64,000 nucleotides of DNA from Pseudomonas sp. RIT-PI-r (GCF_001297015.1 NZ_LIGE01000037.1:124001-188000); one strand, 5' to 3'; positions 34,550-43,578 are shown, numbered from the stretch's first letter. The notes: a model not told the origin generated them from the letters alone. Made by a program: numbers and translations.

Positions 34550-35743
34550 ATGAAAACGCTGAAAACCCAAGTCGTCATCATCGGCGCCGGTCCGTCCGGT
34601 CTACTGCTCGGCCAGTTGCTGCACAACGCCGGCATCGACACCCTCATCCTCGAACGTCAAACCCCTGACTATGTGCTCGGGCGCATCCGTGCCGGCGTGC
34701 TTGAACAAGGCATGGTAGAGCTGTTGCGTCAGGCTGGCGTGAGTCAGCGCATGGACGCCGAAGGGCTGGTGCATGGCGGTTTCGATCTGGCGCTGAACGG
34801 ACGTCAGGTGCACATCGACCTTCACGGGCTGACCGGCGGCAAGACCGTGATGATCTACGGCCAGACCGAAGTCACCCGCGAACTGATGGCCGCTCGTCGG
34901 GAGGCCGGAGCAACAACGATTTATTCAGCGAGCAATGTCGTTCCTCATGGCATGAAAAGCGACGAAGTTTTTGTCACCTTCGAAAAGGACGGCGAAACAT
35001 GGCGCGTCGATTGCGACTACATCGCCGGGTGCGACGGTTTCCACGGTGTGGCTCGCCAGTCGATTCCGGACGATTGTCTGAAAGTGTTCGAGCGGGTATA
35101 TCCGTTTGGCTGGCTGGGCATTCTGGCCGATACGCCGCCGGTGCATGAGGAGCTGGTCTACGCCCGACATGAGCGCGGCTTTGCCTTGTGCAGCATGCGT
35201 TCGGCGACGCGCACCCGCTATTACCTGCAAGTGCCGGCGGATGAAAACGTCGATGACTGGAGCGATCAGCGTTTCTGGGACGAGCTGAAAAACCGCCTGC
35301 CTGCGCAGCTTGCGGAAAAATTGGTCACCGGGCCATCGATCGAAAAAAGCATCGCGCCGCTGCGCAGTTTTGTCGTCGAGCCGATGCAGTACGGGCGGAT
35401 GTTTCTGGTTGGCGACGCCGCGCACATCGTGCCGCCCACCGGCGCCAAGGGGTTGAATCTGGCCGCGAGTGACGTCAGCACGCTGTTCAATATTCTGCTG
35501 AAGGTTTACCGCGACGGGCGTACCGATCTGCTGGAGAAGTACTCGGAAATCTGCCTGCGCCGAGTGTGGAAAGCCGAGCGCTTTTCCTGGTGGATGACCT
35601 CGATGCTGCACCGCTTCGACGATCACGATGCGTTCAGCCAGCGCATCAGCGCCTCGGAACTGGACTATTTTGTCAGTTCAGAAGCGGGGCGAAAAACCAT
35701 TGCAGAAAATTACGTCGGACTTCCTTATGAGGCTATCGAATAG
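34550..35743 (+). CDS. pobA: 4-hydroxybenzoate 3-monooxygenase
   Basis: A 397-residue FAD enzyme that hydroxylates 4-hydroxybenzoate to protocatechuate with NADPH and oxygen; the product enters the beta-ketoadipate pathway. Motifs: VIIGAGPSGLLLGQLL binds FAD near residue 8, GRIRAGVLEQG and YIAGCDGFHGVAR are class A monooxygenase motifs, and GDAAHIVPPTGAKGLNLAASD is the second FAD/ribityl motif. Length and sequence fit PobA throughout. The ATG at 34550 has a poor ribosome site. The in-frame TTG at 34532 adds six residues and is not needed. Confidence 0.95.
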   Translation: MKTLKTQVVIIGAGPSGLLLGQLLHNAGIDTLILERQTPDYVLGRIRAGVLEQGMVELLRQAGVSQRMDAEGLVHGGFDLALNGRQVHIDLHGLTGGKTVMIYGQTEVTRELMAARREAGATTIYSASNVVPHGMKSDEVFVTFEKDGETWRVDCDYIAGCDGFHGVARQSIPDDCLKVFERVYPFGWLGILADTPPVHEELVYARHERGFALCSMRSATRTRYYLQVPADENVDDWSDQRFWDELKNRLPAQLAEKLVTGPSIEKSIAPLRSFVVEPMQYGRMFLVGDAAHIVPPTGAKGLNLAASDVSTLFNILLKVYRDGRTDLLEKYSEICLRRVWKAERFSWWMTSMLHRFDDHDAFSQRISASELDYFVSSEAGRKTIAENYVGLPYEAIE

Positions 35744-35822
35744 CCTGCTACCGACTTACACTGGCGAGCATCCCCGCTCGCCAGACGATCTGCGGGACTC
35801 TCACTGCCCGCAGGTTTTGCCC

Positions 35823-37340
35823 GTGACCAATCTCAATCACCCCGAAACGCCCAAACCGGCCATTCGCAGCGTGCTGGTCGCGCTGATGATGGCGATCTTT
35901 CTCGGTGCGCTGGATCAGACCATCGTCGCCGTGTCGATGCCGGCAATTTCCGCCCAGTTCAAGGATGTCAGCCTGCTGGCCTGGGTGATTTCCGGGTACA
36001 TGGTGGCGATGACCGTGGCCGTGCCGATCTACGGCAAGCTCGGCGACTTGTACGGACGGCGCAAACTGATGCTGTTCGGCATGGGCCTGTTCACCCTCGC
36101 TTCGCTGTTCTGTGGCATGGCGCAAAGCATGGAGCAACTGGTGCTGGCGCGGATCCTTCAGGGCATCGGCGCTGGCGGGATGATTTCGGTGAGTCAGGCG
36201 ATTATCGGCGACATCGTTCCGCCGCGTGAGCGCGGCCGTTATCAGGGTTACTTCAGCAGCATGTACGCGGTGGCCAGCGTCGCCGGCCCGGTGCTGGGTG
36301 GTTACATGACCGAATACCTGTCGTGGCGCTGGGTGTTTCTGATCAACCTGCCACTGGGTCTCGGTGCCTGGTGGGTGGCGCGGCGCAACCTGCGCGGGCT
36401 GCCGATTCCGCAACGCAAACCGATCATCGACTACCTCGGCACGCTGTTGATGATCATCGGCCTGACCGCGCTGCTCTTGGGCATTACTCAAGTCGGCCAA
36501 GGCCATTCCTGGCGCAGCAGCGAAGTGCTCGGCTTGTTCGCTTGCGCGGTGGTGGTGCTGGCGGTGTTTGTCTGGCATGAGCGTCGGGCACGGGAACCAT
36601 TGCTGCCGATGCATCTGTTCGCCAACCGCAATGCGTTGCTGTGCTGGTGCACGATTTTCTTCACCAGTTTCCAGGCGATTTCGCTGATCGTGCTGATGCC
36701 GCTGCGCTTTCAGACGGTCACCGGTGCCGGCGCCGACAGCGCAGCGTTGCACTTGCTGCCATTGGCCATGGGCCTGCCCATTGGCGCTTACTTCGCGGGC
36801 CGTCGCACCTCGATCACCGGGCGTTACAAGCCACAAATCCTGACTGGCGCGGTGCTGATGCCGATCTCGATTCTCGGCATGGCCTTCAGCCCGCCAGAAG
36901 CGACATTGCTCAGCGGTTTGTTCATGTTGTTCTGCGGTATTTCCAGCGGCATGCAGTTCCCGACTTCGCTGGTCGGCACACAGAATTCGGTGGAACAACG
37001 CGACATCGGCGTAGCGACCAGCACCACCAACCTGTTCCGCTCACTGGGCGGCGCGGTGGGCGTGGCGTTGATGTCGGCGCTGCTGCTGGCGCTGCTGCAG
37101 GATTCGAATTTCGCCCATCTGGCGAGCAGTTCGCTGATGAGCGAAGGGCATAGCGGCAATGTGTTGCTCGATGGTCTGAACGCGGCACCGGGGGATGCGC
37201 AAAACGCCTTGCGCGCGGAGTTGCTGGTCACGTTCCGGCATTTGTTGTGGGTAAGCGCGGCGGTGTCGTTGCTCGGGTTGGCGGCGGCGATTGCGATGCC
37301 GAACAACTTGCTGCGCGGGCGTGAGCACGGCGCCAAATAA
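35823..37340 (+). CDS. MFS transporter, DHA2 (14-helix, EmrB/QacA) family
   Basis: A 505-residue drug:H+ antiporter-type permease. FLGALDQTIVAVSMPAI (helix 1, motif D1) and GKLGDLYGRRKLMLFG (motif A) are clear, and VLGGYMTEYLSWRWVFLINL is motif C/the helix 5-6 turn. About 14 helices are visible. It follows pobA by 79 bases on the same strand, so it may export aromatic compounds or toxic intermediates, but drug export is equally possible. No ATG fits before helix 1, so I chose GTG 35823 (VTNLNHPETP) with CAGG 9 bases upstream. Earlier starts lie inside pobA. Confidence 0.85.
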   Translation: MTNLNHPETPKPAIRSVLVALMMAIFLGALDQTIVAVSMPAISAQFKDVSLLAWVISGYMVAMTVAVPIYGKLGDLYGRRKLMLFGMGLFTLASLFCGMAQSMEQLVLARILQGIGAGGMISVSQAIIGDIVPPRERGRYQGYFSSMYAVASVAGPVLGGYMTEYLSWRWVFLINLPLGLGAWWVARRNLRGLPIPQRKPIIDYLGTLLMIIGLTALLLGITQVGQGHSWRSSEVLGLFACAVVVLAVFVWHERRAREPLLPMHLFANRNALLCWCTIFFTSFQAISLIVLMPLRFQTVTGAGADSAALHLLPLAMGLPIGAYFAGRRTSITGRYKPQILTGAVLMPISILGMAFSPPEATLLSGLFMLFCGISSGMQFPTSLVGTQNSVEQRDIGVATSTTNLFRSLGGAVGVALMSALLLALLQDSNFAHLASSSLMSEGHSGNVLLDGLNAAPGDAQNALRAELLVTFRHLLWVSAAVSLLGLAAAIAMPNNLLRGREHGAK

Positions 37341-37352
37341 TCCTTTCACACG

Positions 37353-37461
37353 ATCGTTCCCACGCTCGGCGTGGGAATGCAGCCCGGGACGCTCTGCGTC
37401 CCATCCAAAGCCGAACGCAGAGCGTCCATTGAGGCGTTCCCACGCGGAGCGTGGGAACGAT
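37353..37461. repeat. inverted repeat of the CGTTCCCACGC family
   Basis: Outer arms ATCGTTCCCACGCTC at 37353 and GAGCGTGGGAACGAT ending 37461, with an inner pair GACGCTCTGCGT / AACGCAGAGCGTC. The pairs nest into one long hairpin of about 109 bases. It lies between convergent MFS and Cache-protein genes. Confidence 0.8.
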
Positions 37462-37473
37462 CAGCGCTGGGAT

Positions 37474-38316
37474 TCAAGGGCTGTAGTAACCCACCGCCAC
37501 GAGGAAATGGCCGACCTTCTTCAAGTAGGCATGTTTGTCTTCGACCTTGCCGGTCACCGGGTTCTTCCAGCGGTATTCATATTCACCCTCATCCTGCTTG
37601 CCGATCAGCGCCAGAATCGGCTCACCCACCGGTTTGCCTTCCGGGTCACTGATCTTGCCGAAGTCGGTATTGATCAGGCGCAGGTTGGTACCATGGGCGA
37701 CGTAGCGCTGGGTGTTCAGGTCGACCACGAATACATACAAGTCGTCCTGCAGGTAGCCACCCTTGAGCGAATTGATCGCCGTGAGCGTGCCTTTCTCGTC
37801 TTTGCCCAGATCAGCCGACGCCTTATCCAGCAGGTTTTTGGCCTGCTCGGCCGAAGCCCGCGGCAAGTAGTAACCGACCGCCAGAATGCGCTGACCGATG
37901 CGCTGATAGAACACGTGCTTGCGCTCGACCTTGCCATCGGCCCAGTTCTGCCAACGGTATTCAGCCTGCTGAATACCGTTGCCTTCCGGCACCATCAAGG
38001 CTTGCTTGAACGCTTTCTGCAAATCCGGCCCGAGCACTTCGCTGACATCGCGGCCAATCAGGGCCGAAGAAGGCCCACCGCTGGCGAGCATCACACCTTT
38101 GGTGTCGACCACGAACACATAACGATCCTTGTCGACAAATTCGCCCTGGCGGCTGAAGGCGGCAAATGCCTTGTCGCCGTTGTCGTGGTAATAGGCCAGC
38201 GCTTTTTCCAGCAGGGCGATGGCGGCCTGGCTGTCGTCTTTGGTGGCGGCGCTGGCCTGGCCGAGGCTGGCCAATAACAGCAAACAGAGACAGGCGAATT
38301 TATGCACAAACCCCAT
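37474..38316 (-). CDS. secreted protein with two Cache domains
   Basis: A 280-residue protein: Sec signal peptide (residues 1-23, ending GQASA), then two sCache_2-type ligand-binding domains. The repeats are DRYVFVVDTKGVMLASG ... QNWADGKVERKHVFYQRIGQ and DLYVFVVDLNTQRYVAHG ... KNPVTGKVEDKHAYLKKVGH, each ending AVGYY. Such domains usually belong to chemoreceptors or kinases. This one has no membrane or output domain, so it is probably a free periplasmic binding protein that passes a signal to a partner elsewhere. AGGG lies 8 bases before the ATG. Confidence 0.85.
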   Translation of the reverse strand: MGFVHKFACLCLLLLASLGQASAATKDDSQAAIALLEKALAYYHDNGDKAFAAFSRQGEFVDKDRYVFVVDTKGVMLASGGPSSALIGRDVSEVLGPDLQKAFKQALMVPEGNGIQQAEYRWQNWADGKVERKHVFYQRIGQRILAVGYYLPRASAEQAKNLLDKASADLGKDEKGTLTAINSLKGGYLQDDLYVFVVDLNTQRYVAHGTNLRLINTDFGKISDPEGKPVGEPILALIGKQDEGEYEYRWKNPVTGKVEDKHAYLKKVGHFLVAVGYYSP

Positions 38317-38447
38317 GACGCATCCCTCGTTCTTGTTGGTGTTTCAAGAGCGTAGACGGCTTGGGCTGATGCATGGATATTCAGAGGGTTTCTGAAAGTG
38401 TCGGGAGTTGCGGTGGCGAGAGAATCCTTCACCACCGCTGCCGACGT

Positions 38448-39305
38448 TCAGGGACGCGCGTTGATTTGCTGCTGCAGGTTCTGGATCTGCGCCTGCAAGG
38501 TGTTGAGGTTGCGAGTCATCTGAGCGCGAAACGCATCAAACTCAGCAGTATTGGTGGCGCCCCCCTGAGGCGTTGCCGGACGATTGTCCTGCTGGCTTTT
38601 GAGGACAACGATGTCCTGCTCCAGACGGTCGATGGCCGCGCCTGGATTGCCCTGTTTTTTCAGTGCGGCAATGTCAGCGCCGAGGCTCTTGAATTGCGCG
38701 TCGAAAGCCTTGAGCTGGGCGTCGACCTTACTGGTATCGGCCGGGGTGCTTTTCACCGTCGCCAGCTCTGCGGTCAAGGCTTTGACCTGCGCCTGCAACT
38801 GGGTATTGGCGTTCTGCTGCTCGGTGGTCTGCGCGCTCATCTGTGCCAGACGCTTGTCGAGATCGCTGGCCTGACCGGCCACGCCCTGCTGCTCCTTGCT
38901 CTGATCGAGCAACTTGCCTTCAAGTTGTTTGATCTGCAGCTTCAAGGCTTCGCTGTCGCTGGTGACGTTGCTCTGACTGGCCACCACCTTGCCGGAAATA
39001 TCCTGCAGGCGTCCGGCCGCCTCTTCGCTGATGCGGGCAAAACTTTCCTGGGTCGCAACCAGTTGCTGCTCCATCAGTGAAATCTGCTGGAAACTCCACC
39101 ATGCCAGGCCGATAAAGGCGAAAAACAAGGCACCGACCAGTGCCCACAATGGCCCGGTGCTCGCCGCCTTGACCTTGACCACAGGCGGTGTACGCGAATG
39201 CACGGAAGTGCGCGCGGTGGTCGGAATGTCATCGTCGTCGAAGGTATCGGCACGCAGGCTCGGGACATCATCGAAATCGTCGTGGGCATCATTACGCATG
39301 GACAT
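38448..39305 (-). CDS. coiled-coil inner-membrane protein of unknown function
   Basis: A 285-residue protein with an acidic cytoplasmic start (DDFDDVPSLRAD, FDDDDIPTTA) and one membrane helix at about residues 52-73 (LWALVGALFFAFIGLAWW). A long coiled coil then fills most of the rest (LKLQIKQLEGKLLDQSKEQQ, LQAQIQNLQQQI). The topology puts the coil in the periplasm. I do not recognise a named family; it could be a scaffold or cell-envelope spacer. AAGG lies about 8 bases before the ATG at 39305. Confidence 0.8.
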   Translation of the reverse strand: MSMRNDAHDDFDDVPSLRADTFDDDDIPTTARTSVHSRTPPVVKVKAASTGPLWALVGALFFAFIGLAWWSFQQISLMEQQLVATQESFARISEEAAGRLQDISGKVVASQSNVTSDSEALKLQIKQLEGKLLDQSKEQQGVAGQASDLDKRLAQMSAQTTEQQNANTQLQAQVKALTAELATVKSTPADTSKVDAQLKAFDAQFKSLGADIAALKKQGNPGAAIDRLEQDIVVLKSQQDNRPATPQGGATNTAEFDAFRAQMTRNLNTLQAQIQNLQQQINARP

Positions 39306-39431
39306 TGAGGCAACCTTTGTGAAACGCGGTAATGGCTAAATGCTGCGAAGTATAACCGGCGCAGCCGCAGGCATTGACCCTCAACCTGCGGTGCGGTTCA
39401 TTGCCGGCTGGCCGATTCGTTTCAACGAGTT

Positions 39432-40424
39432 TCAGTGAATCTCCTGCGCTTTCCACCAGGCGCAGAACTCATCCAGCGCCGACCACAGGCTGACTTTCGG
39501 ATCGTAGTCCAGATAATGCCGGGCGCGACTGATGTCGAGGGTGAAATTTTTTTTCATCACCTGCATGCCCAGGCGCGACAGCGTAGGTTCCGGCCGGCCC
39601 GGCCAGAGTTTGCATACACCTTCGTTGAGCGCCGCGACACTGTAGGCCAGACCATAGGAACGGTACTTGGTGACCTGTGGGACTTCCATCCTGCGCATCA
39701 CGTAATTGACCACATCCCACAGCGGCACCGGCGCACCGTTGCTGATGTTGTAGGCCTTGCCCAACGCGGAGCCGGCGGCCAGCAGACTGCTGAGCATGGC
39801 TTCGTTGAGGTTCTGCACACTGGTGAAATCGACCTTGTTGAGGCCATTGCCGATGATCGCCAGACGGCCCTTGCGCTGCATCCTGAGCAGACGCGGGAAG
39901 ATGCTCATGTCACCGGCACCGGTGACGAAGCGCGGGCGCAGGGCGATGGTTTCAAGACCGAACTCCTGCGCGCCGAAGACCTTTTGCTCAGCCAGGTATT
40001 TGGTCGCAGCGTAGTGATGTTTGAAGCGCTTGGGCACTTGCTCTTCGGTCAGGCCCAAATGATCGCGGCCGTCAAAGTAGATCGATGGCGACGAAAGATG
40101 CACCAAGCGGCGGACGCGCTGCTTGAGGCAGGCCTCAACGACGTTTTCGGTGACCTGCACGTTGCCCTGAAGAAAGTCCTGATAACGGCCCCACAGTCCG
40201 ACGGCGCCAGCACAATGCACCACGGCTTCGACGTCGGAACACAGTTCGCGCACTAAATCAGGATCGGTCAGATCGCCAGGTACAAACTCGGCACCCCGGC
40301 GCACCAGATGCTCGACGCTTTCGGCCCGGCGACCGTTGACCCGCACATCCAGGCCCTGCTCCAGGGCGAAACGCGCAAAGCGTCCGCCAATGAAGCCGCT
40401 TGCGCCGGTGACCAGAATTTTCAT
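39432..40424 (-). CDS. NAD-dependent epimerase/dehydratase (3-beta-HSD-like)
   Basis: A 330-residue extended SDR. ILVTGASGFIGGRF at residues 3-16 binds NAD, HLSSPSIYF carries the active Ser, and HHYAATKYLAEQ the catalytic Tyr-Lys. The 3-beta-hydroxysteroid dehydrogenase branch (TGAGDMSIFPRLL, IGNGLNKVDFTSVQNL) oxidises or reduces sterol- or long-chain hydroxy/oxo compounds. The real substrate here is unknown. GGAG lies 7 bases before the ATG at 40424. Confidence 0.87.
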   Translation of the reverse strand: MKILVTGASGFIGGRFARFALEQGLDVRVNGRRAESVEHLVRRGAEFVPGDLTDPDLVRELCSDVEAVVHCAGAVGLWGRYQDFLQGNVQVTENVVEACLKQRVRRLVHLSSPSIYFDGRDHLGLTEEQVPKRFKHHYAATKYLAEQKVFGAQEFGLETIALRPRFVTGAGDMSIFPRLLRMQRKGRLAIIGNGLNKVDFTSVQNLNEAMLSSLLAAGSALGKAYNISNGAPVPLWDVVNYVMRRMEVPQVTKYRSYGLAYSVAALNEGVCKLWPGRPEPTLSRLGMQVMKKNFTLDISRARHYLDYDPKVSLWSALDEFCAWWKAQEIH

Positions 40425-40518
40425 GTAAAGCTCCAATGAAACCAGCTGCGAGCTTCAAGCTTCGAGCTGCAAGTTTAAAACGGTGAGCGGCGCTAGACTT
40501 GCCGCTGCAGCTTGACGC

Positions 40519-41418
40519 TCATGGCTGTTTCCAAGGCACCAGCCATTGCGCTGAAGCGCGCACCAATTGCTCGGTCAGCAAGCCCAGCAACTGACCGCCA
40601 TTGCGCCAATGATGCCAGTACAACGGCACGTCGATCGGTTTATCTGGCAACAGTTCGCGCAATTCGCCGCGTTGCAACTGCTCGCGCACTTGCAGTTCCG
40701 GGACCAGGCCCCAGCCGAGTCCGGCTTCGGTCAGGCGGATAAAACCTTCCGAGGACGGGCATAAATGGTGTTCGAAACCACCATCGACCCCTAGCGATGC
40801 GAGGTAGCGATGCTGGAGGAAGTCGTCCGGGCCGAACACCAGCGCCGGGGTGCGCGGCAACTGCTCGGCACGCACGCCATTCGGGAAATGCCGTTCGATG
40901 AATACCGGGCTGGCCAGTGCGCGATAACGCATCGCGCCGAGCAGCACACTCCGCGCGCCGGCCACCGGTCGTTCACTGGCACAAAGGCACGCGGCCACTT
41001 CTCCTGCGCGCATGCGTTTGAGGCCGACGGTCTGGTCTTCGACGATCAGATCGAGCAACAAATGTTGTTCGGCGCAGAAGTCGCCCACCGCTTGTGCCCA
41101 CCATGTGGCGAGGCTGTCAGCGTTAAGCGCAATGCGCAGGCGCTCCGGCAAACCCTCTTCATCCAGGGCTGGGACCAGGGTCTGCAAGTCGCGCTCAAGC
41201 AAACGCACCTGCTGCACGTGGTTAAGCAGCCGCCGGCCAATCTCGGTTGGCGACGGCGGCGTACCGCGCACCAGCACCGGTTGGCCGACCCGTGCTTCAA
41301 GCAGTTTGATCCGCTGCGAAATCGCCGATTGTGACAAACCCAGCACCTGCGCGGCCCGTTCGAATCCGGCCTGCTCGACCACGGCGGCCAGAGCGGAAAG
41401 CAATTTGTAGTCGAACAT
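40519..41418 (-). CDS. argP: LysR-family regulator ArgP (IciA)
   Basis: A 299-residue LysR protein starting MFDYKLLSALAAVVEQAGFE, the usual ArgP opening, with the helix-turn-helix FERAAQVLGLSQSAISQRIK. ArgP-type regulators activate a divergent LysE/ArgO amino-acid exporter in response to arginine or lysine. Here the exporter gene lies divergently at 41922, with an ACT-domain gene between. AGGA precedes the ATG by 7 bases; the frame open to 41493 is not used. Confidence 0.9.
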   Translation of the reverse strand: MFDYKLLSALAAVVEQAGFERAAQVLGLSQSAISQRIKLLEARVGQPVLVRGTPPSPTEIGRRLLNHVQQVRLLERDLQTLVPALDEEGLPERLRIALNADSLATWWAQAVGDFCAEQHLLLDLIVEDQTVGLKRMRAGEVAACLCASERPVAGARSVLLGAMRYRALASPVFIERHFPNGVRAEQLPRTPALVFGPDDFLQHRYLASLGVDGGFEHHLCPSSEGFIRLTEAGLGWGLVPELQVREQLQRGELRELLPDKPIDVPLYWHHWRNGGQLLGLLTEQLVRASAQWLVPWKQP

Positions 41419-41514
41419 CAGTTTTCCTAATGAGCGATCAGCAATATTGGTTTTTCTTATACAGGTTTCGATCGGAGAATAGCCAGCAAGCACTCTTTCT
41501 CAAGGAACACTGCA

Positions 41515-41916
41515 ATGGCTGGCGAAACCTCACTCACGACCCTGTTGCGCAGCATGAGCCCGCAACTCAACGCTGGTGAATATGTGTTCTGCACCCTGCC
41601 CGTCGGCCAATTGCCGAGCGGTGTGCAAATCATTGGCAGCTTCCGCGAAGAGGAAGGCTTGACGGTGATTCTCGAACGTTCCCACGCCGAACAGGCCGGT
41701 TTCAGCTTCGACTACGTGGCCGCGTGGATCACCCTCAACGTGCATTCGGCGCTGGAAGCCGTTGGCCTCACCGCCGCCTTCGCCACGGCATTGGGCAAGG
41801 CCGGGATCAGTTGCAACGTGATCGCCGGCTATTACCACGACCATTTGTTTGTCGGTCAGGCCGACGCCGAACGCGCCATGCAAGTGCTGCGCGATCTGGC
41901 AGCCAACGCGGAGTAA
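41515..41916 (+). CDS. ACT-domain amino-acid-binding protein
   Basis: A 133-residue protein with two ACT-like halves of the ACT_3/ACT_7 type (LNAGEYVFCTLPVGQLP, then FSFDYVAAWITLNVHSALEAVG and ISCNVIAGYYHDHLFVG). ACT domains bind amino acids. It is the first gene of the rightward pair and ends 5 bases before the exporter start. An amino-acid sensing or trafficking role linked to that exporter is inferred. P. aeruginosa carries the same gene between argP and the exporter as far as I recall. Confidence 0.85.
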   Translation: MAGETSLTTLLRSMSPQLNAGEYVFCTLPVGQLPSGVQIIGSFREEEGLTVILERSHAEQAGFSFDYVAAWITLNVHSALEAVGLTAAFATALGKAGISCNVIAGYYHDHLFVGQADAERAMQVLRDLAANAE

Positions 41917-41921
41917 TTCTT

Positions 41922-42524
41922 ATGTGGCAAAGCTATGTGAACGGCTTGCTGGTCGCGTTCGGGCTGATCATGGCGATCGGCACGCAGAACGCCTTTGTAT
42001 TGGCACAGAGCCTGCGCCGTGAACACCATTTGCCGGTAGCGGCGCTATGCGTGGTGTGCGATGCGCTGCTGGTCGCCGCTGGCGTGTTCGGGCTGGCGAC
42101 GATCCTGGCGCAGAACCCGACGTTGTTGGCGGTTGCCCGCTGGGGCGGCGCGACATTTTTGATCTGGTACGGCAGCCAGGCGCTGCGCCGAGCTTGTTCG
42201 AAACAAAGCATGGGTCAAGGTGAAAACCAGACCGTGCGCTCGCTGCGCGCGGTGATGCTCAGTGCGCTGGCAGTGACACTGCTCAACCCGCACGTTTATC
42301 TGGATACGGTGTTGCTCATCGGTTCGCTCGGCGCGCAGCAATCGGTACCGGGCGCTTATGTGGTCGGTGCTGCGAGTGCTTCGCTGTTGTGGTTTTTCAC
42401 CTTGGCGTTGGGCGCTGCCTGGTTGGCGCCGTGGCTGGCACGGCCAAGTACCTGGCGGATCCTTGATCTGGTGGTGGCGTTGATGATGTTCACGGTCGCG
42501 GGGCAGTTGATAATCGCGAGCTGA
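41922..42524 (+). CDS. LysE/ArgO-family amino-acid exporter
   Basis: A 200-residue inner-membrane protein with about six helices: GLIMAIGTQNAFVLAQSLRR (family signature near residue 15), LNPHVYLDTVLLIGSLGAQ (the LNP motif) and LVVALMMFTVAGQLIIAS at the end. The family exports lysine or arginine. GGAG lies 8 bases before the ATG. ArgP divergence supports induction by basic amino acids. Confidence 0.9.
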   Translation: MWQSYVNGLLVAFGLIMAIGTQNAFVLAQSLRREHHLPVAALCVVCDALLVAAGVFGLATILAQNPTLLAVARWGGATFLIWYGSQALRRACSKQSMGQGENQTVRSLRAVMLSALAVTLLNPHVYLDTVLLIGSLGAQQSVPGAYVVGAASASLLWFFTLALGAAWLAPWLARPSTWRILDLVVALMMFTVAGQLIIAS

Positions 42525-42540
42525 TTTATTCCAAACAGCT

Positions 42541-42807
42541 AAGGGGATGCCCTCACTAAATGACGGTCGCGCCGCCGCCCCGTAAAGCGCAAGACTAGGC
42601 GTGAGGAGCGTGGTTTGGCGGGCCAAATGAGCGACGAACAACGACGGATTGCGCTTTACGGGGCGGCGGCCCTTCGGGTTGGAGCTGTGATCGTGCCAAG
42701 CGGCGTTGCAGGACTCGAAGAGGCAAAAAGCATCCTCTTCGTCCCGCGCCTTGCTTGGCACGATCACAGTTCCAACGCGATCCGTCATTTAGTGAGGGCA
42801 TCCCCTT
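42541..42807. mobile_element. 267-bp MITE-like element with perfect termini and three-way-junction structure
   Basis: The ends are perfect 26-base inverted repeats, 42541-42566 (starts AAGGGGATGCCCTC) and 42782-42807. They extend five more pairs inward (TCGCG at 42567 with CGCGA at 42776) past one bulged base. Inside stand two further long stems. Stem A has 22 perfect pairs (42571-42592 with 42649-42670) and a small TTTGG/CCAAA hairpin at its tip. Stem B has 17 perfect pairs (42685-42701 with 42753-42769), which an RNA could extend by a G-U pair and six more (GTTGGA / TCCAAC). It is capped by CGAAGAGG / CCTCTTCG (42716, 42734). Together this is a three-way junction. There is no transposase frame and no clear target duplication. 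It lies between the exporter and sodB genes. Confidence 0.8.
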
Positions 42808-42964
42808 GAACCTCTATCCCACACAGTTGTTGCGTGGTTATGGCGCAACCCCGGTGCTATGATCGAAACCCTGCGCCGCAAAGAGTAAAAACTCGCCGGT
42901 GCATTTCTGGCCGCCCGTGATCGGCCTTGCGCTCACCGCAACAGACCTGATTAGGAGAATCATC

Positions 42965-43561
42965 ATGGCTTTCGAATTGCCGCCGCTGCCTTACGCACAC
43001 GATGCCCTGCAGCCGCACATTTCCAAGGAAACCCTGGAATACCACCACGACAAGCACCACAACACCTATGTCGTGAACCTGAACAACCTGGTGCCAGGCA
43101 CCGAGTTCGAAGGCAAGACCCTGGAAGAAATCGTCAAGACTTCCTCGGGCGGTATCTTCAACAACGCCGCTCAGGTCTGGAACCACACCTTCTATTGGAA
43201 CTGCCTGGCGCCAAACGCCGGCGGTCAACCAACCGGCGCGCTGGCTGAAGCCATCAACGCAGCGTTCGGTTCGTTCGACAAGTTCAAGGAAGAGTTCAGC
43301 AAAACCTCGATCGGCACCTTCGGTTCCGGCTGGGGCTGGCTGGTGAAAAAGGCTGACGGTTCCCTGGCTCTGGCCAGCACCATCGGCGCCGGCAACCCGC
43401 TGACCAGCGGCGACACCCCGCTGCTGACCTGCGACGTCTGGGAACACGCTTACTACATCGACTACCGCAACGTTCGTCCTAAGTATGTCGAAGCGTTCTG
43501 GAACCTGGTCAACTGGAAGTTCGTCGCTGAGCAGTTCGAAGGCAAAACCTTCACCGCTTAA
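42965..43561 (+). CDS. sodB: superoxide dismutase [Fe]
   Basis: A 198-residue iron superoxide dismutase that converts superoxide to oxygen and peroxide in the cytoplasm. Metal ligands are visible: His in the YHHDKHHNTYV region near residue 27, His in AAQVWNHTFYW near 74, and Asp and His in CDVWEHAYYIDYRN. The AAQVWNHTFYWNC and SGWGWLV patterns fit the Fe type. AGGAGA lies 8 bases before the ATG. bifA follows, as in P. aeruginosa. Confidence 0.96.
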   Translation: MAFELPPLPYAHDALQPHISKETLEYHHDKHHNTYVVNLNNLVPGTEFEGKTLEEIVKTSSGGIFNNAAQVWNHTFYWNCLAPNAGGQPTGALAEAINAAFGSFDKFKEEFSKTSIGTFGSGWGWLVKKADGSLALASTIGAGNPLTSGDTPLLTCDVWEHAYYIDYRNVRPKYVEAFWNLVNWKFVAEQFEGKTFTA

Positions 43562-43578
43562 GCTGCGCGCCAGTCAAA

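Noticed and set aside
42045..42809. open frames over the 267-bp structured element (minus 42045-42788, plus 42615-42809)
   Set aside because: They read through the inverted repeats and the antisense of the exporter; no protein pattern.
42858..42863. TATGAT as -10 box of sodB
   Set aside because: No convincing -35 box stands at 16-18 bases upstream, so it was not listed as a promoter.
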